Notes: a model not told the origin generated them from the letters alone. 64,000 bases of DNA from Glycine soja (GCF_004193775.1 NC_041003.1:21948790-22012789); one strand, 5' to 3'. Positions 1 through 11,056 are shown, counted from the stretch's first letter. A program made the numbers and translations.

Positions 1-65
1 CTTCGGTCCTTTGCTAACTATTGGACTGAATCTCGGTCCGGGCAATTAAAAAGATGGGACTGTAC

Positions 66-358
66 CTGCCGAGGAAGAGGGCTTCTTCGAGGGCGCAGCG
101 GAGGCTGGATTCCTGGTGGCCCAAGCCCTCGCAAGATCCACAGTGTTTTCCGGGGCAGTCGATGCGGGTGCCCCAATAGAGGTACTTTTCGAAGGGCTGC
201 TGTTGTCGTCGCTGTAAGAGGTTGGCTTTCGAGACGGTGGTGGAAAGAAGAGAGGAGAACAGGAAGAGAAGCGCAATCGCTGTCACTGCTGCCGCGAGTA
301 GCAGAATTCGGGATCTCGCGGATTTTGGCTTCGCCTTCGAGGCTCTGTGAAATGCCAT
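66..358 (-). CDS. First exon of a plant type II membrane protein (partial gene)
   Basis: The reading frame starts at the ATG at 358 and runs leftwards for 97 codons plus two bases to a donor site (GGCAG then GTACAG), with GT at 65-64, so 1-65 is intron. The short basic N-terminus is followed by one hydrophobic segment at about residues 18-40 (LLLAAAVTAIALLFLFSSLL), which fits a signal anchor of an endomembrane protein with a lumenal C-terminus. Residues 60-97 contain the cysteine-rich motif YWGTRIDCPGKHC followed by GLGHQESSLRCALEEA. I recognise this motif from a conserved but poorly characterised plant family, possibly glycosyltransferase-like; that identity is from memory and was not searched. 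The remaining exons lie left of the window. Reading past the donor adds residues that do not fit the family and soon meets a stop. Confidence 0.7.
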
Positions 359-635
359 TTGAATCTTAATTGCGGGACGGTGGAGAGGGAGGAAGAGGGG
401 TGTTAATAGTATGTTGCCATTGCTAATGAGTTGAGGGAGGGAGGGAGATTTGAGATTCTTGGGAACATGGAAGAGAATTCTCCTCTTCTGGTTTGAATTT
501 CGAACTTTTTAAAAATAACAATTAATTTTTAGTTTTTGTTTAAAATAAATAAATAAATTTTTAAAATATTATTAGTTTCAAATAAATTCATTTAAAAAAA
601 TATATTATATTAAAATTAGTTTAAAAGTGTTTTGT
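359..635 (-). promoter_or_regulatory. 5' flank of the left-edge gene
   Basis: This is the sequence immediately upstream of the ATG at 358 on the minus strand. It holds a purine-rich stretch (about 380-460) next to the start, which reads as a pyrimidine-rich leader on the coding strand, and an A/T-rich stretch at 505-620. No core element can be placed with confidence, so the promoter role is inferred from position alone. Confidence 0.35.
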
Positions 636-850
636 GTGGTAGTGATGTCAACAGCATCCACCGTAGATACACCGGTGATAGTCACAGTGACAGTGACGAT
701 AGTGTCAGTGGTGATGATGTAGGTGTTGATACCAATAACAAGGCAGGCAGTCATCATGTCAATGGCAACAATGTCGGTGGATGACGATAACAAAGGTGGT
801 ATTGGTGGTAATGGCAATGACATTGACCATAGTGGCAACAAAAAGTATCA
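636..850. repeat. Imperfect GTGRTGATR-type minisatellite
   Basis: The stretch is built from degenerate short units such as GTGATGATG, GTCAGTGGT and GGCAACAATG, rich in GTG, GAT and ACA triplets. It is not a clean microsatellite. The minus-strand frame across it is an artefact of the low complexity, giving a Thr/Val/Ile-rich product with no domain. Confidence 0.6.
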
Positions 851-1252
851 CGGTCAAATGTCAAAAATATGTTTTTTATAAAACTAAAAATCAAATTCGC
901 AAAAAAAAAATTATTGGTTTTTAAACACTTTTGTTTAAAGGTTAAAGTCTACATTAGATGACTCAATTTTAACTCTTATATTTTATTTCAGTGAATATGG
1001 TAGATCCATGTGATTAGAGCCAGACAAATGGACTTACGTCCGCGGGCCACTCGCAAAACCCACACAATATATGGATCTTATTTTTAGAGTTCACTTGAGG
1101 GGCTTTTTAGCTTGACCCATTTAACCAACGGATAAACTCGTTTAACTTGTGGGGCCTATGGGCTTTTGTACACCTCATTAAAAAATATACATGGGCTAGT
1201 TTAGTAAAAATAAACAAAAAAAAAAAAGACTAAGGCAAGTGAAGTGACTTAG
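851..1252. other. Unique-looking AT-rich spacer
   Basis: No open frame, RNA gene or repeat structure was recognised here apart from short A runs. Confidence 0.5.
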
Positions 1253-1253
1253 A

Positions 1254-2989
1254 GCATCTTCAATGGTAATTTTTTAAGTTATTTTTTATGGTCTTCACAA
1301 TGTCATGTCATTTTTAAGAAATTCATACACAATTTTACTCTAATGGTAAGAAACTCTAAAAAAACATCAAGAAATTCACATTTTTATATATTTTTTTTAC
1401 TTTCACTTAATTATTGTTGAAATAAAATAATTAATTAAAATTTTGAATTCTTACATATAAAAACGTTAAATATAAAAATTGATGAAATTTACTCTATTCA
1501 ATTTTTTTATAATATGTTAAAAATAATAAAAAATACACAATAAGTAATAATATTCAATTAAAAAACAATGAGAATTACATAACATTGAAAAGAAATATGC
1601 AATGACAAAAAATACATTTTACATAATAATAGATAATTAAACACAATGACATTGAGAAAATATAACGATGGAAAATACATAATGTTACATAAAATTAATT
1701 TTTATTATTTTATTTTTCAAAACGTTCTTAAATATGTTCAACCAAATTTGCTTGAAGTTGGTAGTGCTTTTCTGTCATGAACATTTACTCTCCTTTGGAG
1801 GTATGTTGATCTAAAATTGGGTTGAGCACTCAAAGATAATTTGGTTGTCAACATGTCATTACCTTCATTATTGTAATTAGTATGATTTTGATACGTGTGT
1901 CATCCGTCCTCAACAATCATGTTGTGTAATATGATACATGCATAAATTATATTATTTTTTGTTTGAGCATCCCAGAAATGTGACAGATCATGTATAATTG
2001 TGAATTGAGATTAGAGCACACCAAACACATATTCTACATCCTTTCTTGTTGATTCTCGTCGTTGTGCAAATAATTTTCTCTTTTCTCCTTGTGGCATTGA
2101 AATGATTTTTACAAATGTAGCAAAGTCTGGATAAATGTCATCCGCTAGATAGTACCCCATATCATATTAGGTTTCATTCACTATGTATTGCACCGAGGGG
2201 GTGAGTCCTAACAAAACTTCATTAAACACATTAGATGCATTTAATACAATAATGTCATTATTTGAACTTGCAGTGCCAAAAAATTGCATGTCAAATCCAC
2301 AAGTCTTATGATATCACGACTTCAAGAATCATTGTTGGGTTGCTATGATCACCTCGACAAAATTGACCTTTCCACACAACTAGACAGTTTTTTCATTCCC
2401 AATGCATACAATCAGTGAAACCTAACATACCTAGAAAACCATGTGTCGCTTCCATTTGTAGTAGTTTTCCTGTGTCTTAGTTATTTAGTCTTCTCAAGTA
2501 CTCATCCCCAAATATTGCACATATGCTTGATACAAATCTCTGTAAGCATTCCACTACAACAATTCGAATATACTCGTCCACACTATCAATGGGTGAGCCA
2601 TAAGCTAATATACGAAGATCAACAATGCACTTCTGCAATAGTGATAAGCCCTTTCTATGCATTGTATTTACCCTCATTTGGAAATACTCGTCATGATTGT
2701 TGAGGGCCTCTACAACTCAAAGAAACACATGGCTTTGCATGTGAAACCTTCTTTGGAATTGAGTCCTTGTGTATACAGGATTTGGTGAAAAATAGTCATT
2801 GAACAATCAATCATGTCCTTCCTCACGATTTCAATTCACCACTTTTCTCCTTTGTCTGTGTTGTGTAGTGTTGTACACTTCGTGCTGGTTCTGAAGCATC
2901 AACCTTACGACTTCTTCGTCAGTGTTGTCTTGAAGTTCCTCATCTATGATTTGATCCCAAAGTGTATAAAATTGATGTTTTGGATCCAT
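1254..2989 (-). mobile_element. PIF/Harbinger-type DNA transposon remnant
   Basis: The left end GAGCATCTTCAATGGTAA at 1254 follows a TTA-like base context and resembles the ends of many plant PIF/Harbinger and Tourist elements. A related ACTCTAATGGTAAG lies subterminally near 1338. The transposase relic (1728-2989) runs on the minus strand. A matching right end (TTACCATTGAAGATGCTC or similar) was not found in the next kilobase, so the right border is only the first codon of the transposase and the element may be truncated there. Confidence 0.65.
1728..2989 (-). pseudogene. HARBI1-like DDE nuclease, decayed
   Basis: Read from an ATG at 2989 (MDPKHQFYTLWDQIIDE) to a stop at 1728, the minus strand gives about 420 codons of a PIF/Harbinger nuclease with several stops and at least one shift. 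Recognisable blocks in order are KGLSLLQKCIVDLRILAYG and DSVDEYIRI near 2560-2640, GDEYLRR, then GMLGFTDCMHWE near 2430 holding the first catalytic Asp, KNCLVVWKGQF near 2370, MGYYLADDIYP near 2150, and a RKDVE-VFGVL block near 2040 holding the expected catalytic Glu. This order and length match the family. The companion Myb-like ORF of active elements was not seen. It is not functional. Confidence 0.85.
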
Positions 2990-2999
2990 TTATGGCTAA

Positions 3000-3335
3000 C
3001 TTAAGTGTGGGAAATCAAATAAGAAGATTGTGTAACTTTATGAGAAGTGCGAGAATGAGAAAAGATTGCAAAATTATATAGCATCATTCATAACGACTAG
3101 TTTTATTAACAACTAGTTCCATAATGAGACTGAGGTCAAGTACAGTTATACATAACAACTAAATTTAAAATAAAAATACAACAATGACCTATACAACTAA
3201 AATTAACTAACAAAAACAACATTAGCATAGACAACTAAAATTAAATGATAACAAAACCACATTGGCCTATTCATTTAAAATTCTCATTTAAAACAACATT
3301 AAGGGTTTTTGATCTCTTTCATTCTCAATGCTATT
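3000..3335. other. AT-rich spacer, no gene
   Basis: This holds A/T-rich repeats of AACAACTAAAATTAA-like words (3140-3300) that look like decayed transposon flank. No coding or RNA feature is visible. Confidence 0.4.
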
Positions 3336-3339
3336 TTGT

Positions 3340-4455
3340 ATGATGTTTCGCTATGTTATCACCATGGTGGGTAAACCCCTAGAGCTTGCATTATTATGTA
3401 GTTGTATCCATATACTCTGACTCCATATTTTAATTGAGTTCTTTGATGTTATTCAGTTAATTGTGTTGTTTTACTATTTTCTCTTTTACATTGGAATTGA
3501 TCACTCTAATTCATAATTAATTACATATTAGTGATCATCTGCTCATGATTAACTGACTTGTAAAATAATAGGGTCCATAAAACTTGCATGGCCAAACTGG
3601 TGGCATGAATCTTCTTTTTACAAACCTTTATTTTATTCATCATTAACCCTAAATTAAATCCTAAATGACCAATTGAGAAATAATTTAGGGGGAAAAGTGT
3701 TTTTAGACTTTGCTAACAATTAATTTAAGAGACAATCAATGATTTATCATTAACTTAGGGTTCCTAATTAAAATTGGAATTAGAGGAAAACAGGTAAATG
3801 CGAATTCATAATTTGGGCTTGTCCTCAATCATACATTTTTTTCTTAAAAACTATTGCTTAACTTAATTTATATTTCTTTGTTACAATTGGTGAAACACTT
3901 TCGACACAAGATAAAACCTCCAAAATTATTTAGGCTATGTTATTTGAATTATTTACGAACACAACTAGTCTCTAGCGTATGATATTCAAACTTTCAAGTC
4001 CACGATGCTACTGCATAGGGTACATTTGCCCTTGTGCAACAATATTTTATGCATCAAGTTTTTGGCATCATTTTCGAGGACTGGTTGTAGAGTTCCTAGA
4101 TAACTTGATTTAATTTGTGTGAATCAAATAATTTTTTTTCATATTTTTTTACTTATATTTATTTGTTTTAATTTGTTCTATTTTATCTTTGTTTAAATTC
4201 TAAATATTTATTGCAATTTAATTTATTTTTTTGTTTTTTCTGCTAGTTGTGTTTTAATTCTTCTTTTTATATTGATAGTTGATGCTAACTCAATCTAAGA
4301 GGACTGAAATTCCTAAGCATAATCCTAAAATGGTGGGAATGGAGGCAATCAAGGGAACAACACTAACATAAGGAGAAGAAGGATGGTTGAAGCAAATGGA
4401 GGAAATGGAGGGAATGAGGCTGACCCATTGGAGTGCACCCTCCAAAATCCTTAAA
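3340..4455 (+). mobile_element. Ty3/gypsy remnant: LTR end, primer-binding site and gag start
   Basis: A gypsy-type primer-binding site lies at 4063-4081 (TGGCATCATTTTCGAGGAC), a mutated form of the TGGCATCGTTGCCGGGGA type also seen at 19411-19430. The sequence to its left is therefore the end of an LTR in plus orientation; its start is not clear. After a T-rich leader an ATG at 4282 opens a short gag-like frame (MLTQSKRTEIPKHNPK) that soon hits stops. The fragment ends where a different LTR begins near 4455. Confidence 0.5.
4063..4081 (+). other. Degenerate gypsy primer-binding site
   Basis: TGGCATCATTTTCGAGGAC differs by a few bases from the TGGCATCGTTGCCGGGG-type site used by several plant gypsy lineages. 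It marks the LTR/internal boundary of the fragment at 3340-4455. Confidence 0.5.
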
Positions 4456-4765
4456 ACAAAACTAACTGGATGACGAACGAAGAACACCGAACGAAGTAGA
4501 AGTTGATTACGATTGTAATTCGGTAGCGCCTCGACCTCATTTTTCTCTTCTTCATTCTTCTTCTCTCAAATTTCTCTTAAAATCCTCTTAATACTGAATG
4601 TCCAACCCTTTACTCAGCCTCCCTCACGCCTATTTATAGCAAAAAAGGGCACTTGGTGGACTTGCAGCTCACCCAGGTGAGTTGTTGCTTAGTCCAGAAG
4701 AAACTGGCTCACCCAGGCGAGCTGGTTCCTTCAGCCCTAAGCAATTTGGGGGCCCAGGCGAGCCA
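4455..4765 (-). mobile_element. LTR fragment of the TGTCATACCC gypsy family
   Basis: This piece matches the LTR at 29203-30365 closely over the block from CGAACGAAGAACACCGAACG, through CGGTAGCGCCTCG, TATTTATAG and CCCAGGCGAGC, to GGGGGCCCAGGCGAGCCAG. The shared order shows one LTR family in the same (minus) orientation. It abuts, and has replaced, most of the pol region of the gypsy element to its right. Confidence 0.7.
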
Positions 4766-5016
4766 GAGGCACAAGGATTTAAGCTCTTATGAACCAAACC
4801 CTCATCCAACAATTCCTTTACTTGAGGAATAACCTCATGCTCAAGAGGTATGGCAGTGCTAAGGAATGTTTCCCTAGATAGGAGAAGGTAGAAGGATTGT
4901 TCAAGAAGGAATGCTTTTTTGATATCACCTTTTGTTGCAAAATGGTTTTCCTTCTTAACAATCTTGTTGAAGGAATCCTTTTCCTCTTTTTCCTTCGCCT
5001 TGGCCTTTGAAGACAA
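4766..5016 (-). pseudogene. Gypsy pol fragment (protease/RT linker)
   Basis: The conserved block SFYLLLSRETFLSTA followed by VKELLDEGLVHKSLNPCA marks the lead-in to reverse transcriptase. The plus-strand relative at 21598-21925 has the same block followed by the RT domain. Here the frame leaves the family at about 4768, where it runs into LTR sequence, so the RT has been lost by deletion. Confidence 0.75.
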
Positions 5017-5048
5017 GGCCTTACTATCCTTCTTTTTCTTTTGTTTTT

Positions 5049-6749
5049 CTAGTTTTCTTCCTCATCCCTCTTATCTTTTATAGTTAGTTGATCTTTGGCC
5101 ACTCGTGAAGGTGTTTGAGGATGCAACACAAACTTTGTTCCAAGGTGGGTGAGGGTTATCTCATTAGTTAGGCCATTATAGATGATTTTCCTATCATATT
5201 GCCATGGCCTACCTAAGAGAAGGTGTCTTGCCTCTGTAAGAACTACATCAAAAATCACTTCATCCTTATATGTTCCAATGGAGAAGGGCACTTTCACTTG
5301 TTGATTGACTATCATCTCCCCTTGCTCATTGAGCCATTGAAGTTTGTAAGGCTTTAGATGGAGAGTGATAGCAAGGCTCAACTTAGAGACTAATCTTGTG
5401 CTGCAATAATTGCAACATGAACCACTATCTACAATGAGAGAGCATGTGTTATAAAAAATTTTACACCTTGTGTGAAAAATATTCTCTCTTTGAGATTGGG
5501 TCAAGTCACAAGATTGGCCTCCTAGAAGCCTTCTGACCATTAAAAGGTCCCCTTCTTCTTGGGGGTAGATTTCTTCACTAGATTCTTTTCCTTTTGCTTC
5601 TTCACTTTCACTAGAGGAAGGTGAAGTAGTAACCACATATTGGCTACTATAAATGTCTTGGTCCCTTATAATCATGGTTTTCTTGGTGGGGCATTGAGAA
5701 GCAATGTGTCCTCTTCCAAGACATTTAAAGCACTTTATAGAGCTAGTCTTCTCTTGCATACTAGCCTTAGGGGGTTGCCTTTCTATTGTCTTCCCTTTAT
5801 CATCTTTGGGCTTAGAAGGTGCAGCCCCTAAGATGCCTTGACCTTGGTCTTTCTTTGGATAAGAGTGAGAGCCATAAGATTTTGAAGTAGGCTTCCTTTT
5901 AAGTTGTTGCTCTACCTTTAAGCAAAGTTGGACTAGGTCATCTAGGTCCCTATATGGAAGGAGCTCAACCTTGTCCCTCACTTCCATATTAAGTCCACTA
6001 AGGAACCTAGCAATACTTGTTCTTTCCTCCTCCCTAAGCCCAACTCTCAAAAGGAGTAGTTCCATGTATTGCCTATACTCTTCAACACTCATACTCCCTT
6101 GTCTAAGGCTTTGGAGCTTGTCCATAAGCTTCCTTTCATAGTAGGAGGGGATGTGCCTCTTCCTAAGGGCACTTTTCAAGTCATTCCGACACTCTACTGG
6201 AGGATCCACATGAATCCTTCTTTCCCTAATAAGGGAAGTCCACCAATAGAGGGCATACCCTTGGAAGCTAAGGGTAGACAAAGGAACTTTCCTTTCCTCA
6301 CTTGTATGATGGCAAGCAAAGAGTTTTCTCAACCTTCATTTCCCAATCTAAATAAGCCTCTAGATTGTCCTTCCCATGGAAGCATGAGAGGTTAATGTTA
6401 GCCTCTTGAGACTTTCTTTCCATTTCTCTCCTATGGGAGTGAGGTCTAGGATATGTCCTATGCCTTCCTCCATAGTAGTTACTAAGTTCTTCACTTAGAC
6501 TCTTGTAGGAGTCATGACTACTATAGGAGGCATGTTTTTCTTTTCTTAACTCTTTTAGTATTTTCCTTCTTTCTTCTTCCCTTATTTGTTCCCTTTCATC
6601 TTGATTTATTTCTAACCTCTCTTTTCCTTTTTCTTTTCTTTCTAGTTTTTCTTCCATAACTTGAGGGAACTCAACTCATCTAATATTGTAGATAGAGGGT
6701 GCTTATGAATAGTACCCTCACCATTAACACTAGATGAATGATGACTCAT
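5049..6749 (-). pseudogene. Gypsy gag-protease, frameshifted
   Basis: Gag begins at an ATG at 6749 (MSHHSSSVNGEGTIHKH), shifts frame near 6657, runs as a Lys/Glu-rich coiled segment to about 6300, and shifts again into the long 427-codon frame 6332-5049. The retrotransposon gag core lies around 6300-5900 (GYALYWWTSLIRERR, RKRHIPSYYERKLMDKL). One CCHC zinc knuckle, CFKCLGRGHIASQC, follows near 5715. Near 5430 is a retropepsin-like site, IVDSGSCCNYCS, in which DSG stands for the DTG/DSG catalytic triad, and later LLLGRPWQYDRK. Two frame breaks separate otherwise well conserved blocks. Confidence 0.85.
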
Positions 6750-8560
6750 GTTGGTTCCTAAGTTGTGGTTCTTTCTTGTTGGGGGTTTGCAAAAGGTAAA
6801 AGCTAGGGTTCAAAAGAACTTAAGATAAGCGTGATAAAAAAGAAGAAAGTATTATGCAATAACAAGATAAACTAGGCGTGACTAGTAAAGAAAATAAACT
6901 ATGAAAGTAAGCAAAAAATTAAAGTGCAAAAATGTAAACTAGGTGAATCCTAAGAGTGTTCAGATGACCATATTTAAGGTTCCCAACAAAACACTCACTA
7001 TCCTAAAGGAAAATTGCCTAAAATTATTACACACAAATGGAAGTTTGGTAACCTATTGGATGCTCCCAACACACTTCCAATGAAAGGCCTTTTTGTTACA
7101 AAATTTGAAAGCAATGAAGGTAAACGTACAAGTGAGTAACATGCCAATTACAAAATTACAAAAAAAAAGTCCTCAATTTTGGTGGTTGTTCTCTCTTTGG
7201 TGTTTCAATCAATTTATAGTGCTTCTTAGTCCAATAGCTCTTAAGGTGGTTGGCTCCTTGCTTCTTGACTCAAATTCTTCAATTGATGGCACCAATACTC
7301 CTTTCCTCCCTATATGAAAACTCACAAACAAGGAAACAAAGAGACAAACAATAACCAAAGACGAAAAAAATGAAATGAAAGCTAAACCAATAGAGTTTTA
7401 ACAAGACAAATTTTCAAGGATTATTCAACAATTAAAGCAATGAAAAGAACATAAAAGCAAGCTAGGACTCAAAGAGAAACCTAAAATGGCTCTAGAGTAG
7501 AGTAAAAAAACTATAAAAAAAAGACTCAAGAAACCTTTAGTTTTGGCACTTGTTTTCACACTACTTTTCAATTGAAATTTCAGAACTAAGATTGGTCTAA
7601 AATAAGCACTAATTATAGAACAAATTTTGAGCCAAAACAACAAGCACACTTTCCTTTCACTTGGTTCTTTTTTTCTAATTTTTTTCCAGATGTCTAGAAA
7701 ATTCAGTTAAAATTTGAGCTCAAAATTTGTAGTGGCCAATTCCCAGTAATTTTTACAAGTTTGTATGTTCAAGTTGTCAGCACCAGTGATTTCATACTTC
7801 AAATTTTTTAAGCATGGTATATTGATTGCCGTAGGTTTACTTTCAACTTTCCTATGTATGTTAAACTCACTAGGCTTGTTTACCACAACTTTAGGAGTTC
7901 AACATTCACTTAGGATCAAAATTTCAGCCAGCAATTCAATCACCAAAACTCAAATTCACAATAGACATAATCATACGGAAACCTAAAAGTTCAAGAAAAG
8001 GTTCACAATGAAAAACTCTCTAAGAATTATGCATGAACATGTTAAGGACTAATTAACATGCAAGATTTGAATCAAATTAAATAATAGGCTAAAAAAATTT
8101 CTTGCACTCATGAACAAATGAGTTAGACAAAGAAACAAGAAAAACAAAATTCAGCACAACATAAGGAATCTTATGTGACAAGTTTCATGACTTCTATGAC
8201 AAAACTACAATAGGTGAACATGTCACTCTAGATTTTTTTAGGTTTTCTTCTACTTTAATATTTTTGTAAGAAATTTATGGTTTAGGTTTCAGCCACAAAA
8301 AATAGCAATACAAAACTAAAAAGAACCTAAACTTAACACAATTCATGGTTCAAGAACAAAGAACAAGAAATTTGAACAATAGAAAATCAAATCTAGCTTC
8401 TATAGCAAGTTTAATCGGTGGAAATTCTAAAAAATCATGTTAACAACATTCAACACAAGACATGTGAGGAGATACATGGAGAAAAATGAAGAACAACACT
8501 GGAGGAGAAGGTACAACTGAAAATTAATGGAGGTTTAAGGAGCACTTACTTGAAGCTCTT
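6750..8560 (-). other. Long untranslated leader of the gypsy element
   Basis: About 1.8 kb of A-rich sequence lies between the primer-binding site and gag. Only short random frames occur. A long leader before gag is common in some plant gypsy lineages, so this is read as element-internal sequence rather than host spacer. Confidence 0.5.
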
Positions 8561-8577
8561 GTGCTCTGATTACCACT
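8561..8577 (-). other. Primer-binding site (initiator tRNA-Met type)
   Basis: On the minus strand the LTR ends ...CTTCCATCA and is followed by AGTGGTAATCAGAGCAC. This resembles the initiator-Met site TGGTATCAGAGC but has one extra A, giving TGGTAATCAGAGC. Confidence 0.7.
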
Positions 8578-9541
8578 TGATGGAAGCATGCTTGAGAAGC
8601 TTCTATGGAGGCTGGATCTTTGAACTTCAGTAAGGTCCTTCAATGGTGATTTTCAGCCATGGAGTTGCAGTGGAAGATAAAGGAGAAGAGGTGAGAGGAG
8701 GCATCATCCACTAGAGAATAAGTCATGGAAGGAAAAGCTTCACCACCAAGAGAGTGCCTTGGATAAGAAGCTTAGAGAGGAAGCTTCAATGAAGGAAGAG
8801 AATGAGAGAGAGAGAGAGTGGGGGCATGGGAATTTAAGGAGATTAGGGAGAGAAGTTGAACTTTGAAGTGTGTCTCACAAGTTTCTCATTCATCAAAGTT
8901 ATGACTAGTGTTACACATGCTTCTGTTTATAGCCTAGCACATGGGAAGCTTCCTTGAGAAGCAAAGGAAGGTAGCTTCCTTGGGAAGCTAAAGAAAGAAA
9001 GCTTCCTTGAGAAGCTAGAGGTGGGTTACTCACACCTCTCCAATAGCTAAGCTCACCCCATGCCAAAATAATACAATGGGAAGCTTCCTTGAGAAGCAAG
9101 GAAGGTAGCTTCCTTAGGATGCAAGGAAGAAAACTTCCTTGAGAAGCTAGAAGGGGGCTACTCACACCCATCAAATAGCTAAGCTCACCCCTATACCAAA
9201 ATACATGAAAATACAAAAAAGTTCCTACTACAAAGACTTCTAAAAAATGCCCTAAAATACAAGGCTAAACCCTATACTATTAAGGTACCCTTAACTTGTA
9301 CCCTTTATTTGTAGGGTACCCTACAAACCTAAAATGGCCAAAATAAAAGGCCCAAAAGAAGGAAAACCTATTCTAATATTTACAAAGAAAAGTTGACTCG
9401 ACCTTGGCCCATGGGCTCTGAAATCTTCCCTGAGGTTCATGAGAACCCCTAGGGCCTTCTTCAGTAACTCTAGCCCAATTCTCTTGGAGCCTCTTGCTCA
9501 TTGCTTTGGTGACTGGTCCCTTCCTAGGAAGGATTGCATCA
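8578..9541 (-). mobile_element. LTR with TGATG/CATCA ends
   Basis: Read on the minus strand the LTR begins TGATGCAATCCTTCC at 9541 and ends GCTTCCATCA at 8578, giving five-base inverted ends and about 964 bp. The start is confirmed by the plus-strand relative, where TGATGCAATCCTCC at 28139 directly follows a polypurine tract. The first 140 bases of the LTR carry the end of the pol reading frame. A direct duplication of about 137 bp (from 8940 and 9077) sits inside, rich in GAAGCTTCCTTGAGAAGC-like words. Confidence 0.75.
8940..9205. repeat. Two tandem ~137-bp units with GAAGCTTC palindromes
   Basis: Unit 1 starts at 8940 and unit 2 at 9077. Each begins GGGAAGCTTCCTTGAGAAGC, continues through further AGCTTCCTT copies, and ends with an ACTCACACC ... 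AATAGCTAAGCTCACCCC tail. Perfect GAAGCTTC occurs at 8945 and 9080 in the units, and at 8596 and 8780 elsewhere in the same LTR. Confidence 0.75.
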
Positions 9542-9892
9542 TAACATCACTCCCAAAGAAGAGAAAAGGATAGAAGGCCTCAAGAGGTTAACATTAGCCT
9601 CCCATATTTTCATGGAAAAGATAATGTCGAGGCCTACCTAGATTGGGAAATGAAGGTTGAACAACTCTTTGCTTATCATCATATTAGTGAAGAGAGAAAA
9701 GTTCCATTGGCTACCTTTAGCTTTCAAGGGTATGCCCTCTATTGGTGGACTTCCCTTGTTAGGGAAAGAAGGATTCATGGGGATTCTCTAGTAGAGTATT
9801 GAAATGATCTTAAGAGTGCCTTTAGGAAGAGGCACATTGCCTTCTATTGTGAAAGGGAGCTTATGGACATGCTCCAAAGGCTTAGACAAGGT
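9542..9892 (+). pseudogene. Gypsy gag fragment
   Basis: In plus orientation, opposite to its left neighbour, this region carries the same gag core: a FHGKDN block near 9610, GYALYWWTSLVRERR near 9730-9775, and RKRHIAFYCERELMDML near 9820-9870. It ends abruptly at LRQG, where a Copia-type module begins. There is one in-frame stop (near 9801). No LTR is attached, so this is a truncated relic. Confidence 0.8.
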
Positions 9893-10020
9893 GTAAATCA
9901 TGCATGTTTTGATGATGTCAAAAAGAATTTTCTTGACAAAGGGGGAGAATGTGGATCATGTATTGTCTTGATGATGTCGCAAAGAAATCACTTGATTGTC
10001 ATCATAAAAAAGGGGGAGAA
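9893..10020 (+). repeat. Copia polypurine tract / LTR-start module
   Basis: The unit runs GTAAATCATGCATGTTTTGA, GATGTCAAAAAGAA, GGGGGAGAATGTGGATCATG, and ends in TCATCATAAAAAAGGGGGAGA. The last part is the polypurine tract that precedes the LTR start at 10021. A near copy sits at 12505-12635, and the shorter A/GGGGGAGAATGTAAATCATG word recurs at 12416 and 12496. It looks like stacked, truncated copies of the 3' end of one Copia family. Confidence 0.65.
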
Positions 10021-11055
10021 TGTGAATGTATGAATACATAAATTTTGATGATGCCAAAGAATAATCAAACAAGGCCGCTTCAAAGGATAAGCATTTGCTT
10101 CAAGATTAATTCAAGAATGCTTCAACAAACAAAGGCTTGTTTCAAGATTCACAAAAGATCAAGCCTTGCCTCAAAACAAAGGGTTTCAAAGTCATGCAAG
10201 GCTCTGGTAATCGATTACCTGGAAGTGTAATCGATTACCTGAAGGGAAGAATGAAAAAGAGCTGTTGAAAAGGGTTTTGAATTTGAATTTTGAACATGTA
10301 ATCGATTACCATATGTTTGTAATCGATTACCAACAATGAAACTCCTGAAATTCAAATTCAAAAGTCATGACCCTTCAAATTATAACTGTGTAATCAATTA
10401 CACAAACATTGTAATCGATTAGCAGTGGAGAGTTTTCAGAAAACCTGCCAACAGTCACATCTTTTGATTGGATTTGTGAATGACCATCAAAGGCCTATAA
10501 ATAGATGACTTGGGCACGAATTTTGAAGAGAGAGTTTTGCTTGTTCAAAATGTCTTATCCTTTCAAAAGTAAATGAGAGAGATTCCAAGAGAACTTCATT
10601 GCCAAATGCTTTCTCAAAAGAAACTCTTGGGCAAACACTTGCAAATCCATTAAGAGTTTTTCCATGGACTTCAATTGTAATATCCTTCTCTTGAAGAGAT
10701 AATTCTTCTTTCTTTCTTCTTATCCAAAGAGATTGATTAAGGGACTGAGGGTCTCTTAAGTTGTAAGGATTCCTGAACACAAGGGATGGGTTGTCCCTGT
10801 GTGGTTCAGACTTTGTAAACGGATTTTTACAAAGGGAGTGGAAAATCTCAAGTGGGTTGCTTGAGTACTGGACGTAGGCACGGACTTCGCCGAACCAGTA
10901 TAAAAACTGTATTTGCATTCTCTCTTCCCTTATCTCATTTATTTTGTTGTAATCAATTTTGTCTTTCATGTTTAAAGAACATTATTATATTGATTGCTGC
11001 TTCTTCTGCATTCTAAGCCTATCCCTCTTAAGTTATTGAGGCCGCTGGTCCAACA
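10021..11055 (+). mobile_element. Copia LTR (GTAATCGATTAC family), plus orientation
   Basis: The LTR begins TGTGAATGTATGAATAC right after the polypurine tract AAAAAAGGGGGAGAA and ends GCTGGTCCAACA just before the primer-binding site AGTGGTATCAGAGC, giving 1035 bp. It holds a TATAAATAGATG box near 10496, so transcription probably starts shortly after. The block near 10860-10905 (GCTTGAGTACTGGACGTAGGC, read in part) is shared with the LTRs at 28350, 49468 and 51473. Six GTAATCGATTAC words, two of them mutated, lie at 10207-10422. Confidence 0.85.
10207..10422. repeat. Three pairs of GTAATCGATTAC palindromes
   Basis: Copies start at 10207, 10227, 10298 and 10319 (perfect), 10390 (GTAATCAATTAC) and 10411 (GTAATCGATTAG). 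Within pairs the starts are 20, 21 and 21 bp apart, and pairs recur every 91-92 bp. Confidence 0.9.
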
Positions 11056-11056
11056 A

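Larger units (their letters stand above)
4766..9541 (-). mobile_element. Ty3/gypsy element with TGATG...CATCA LTR, 3' half deleted
   Basis: In minus orientation the element runs LTR (9541-8578), primer-binding site (8577-8561), a long A/T-rich leader, gag (6749-5049) and the start of reverse transcriptase (5016-4766), then stops at a foreign LTR fragment. Reverse transcriptase, RNase H and integrase are missing. It belongs to the same family as the plus-strand element at 21236-28349, with which it shares the protease/RT linker and the LTR. Several frameshifts show that it is dead. Confidence 0.75.
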
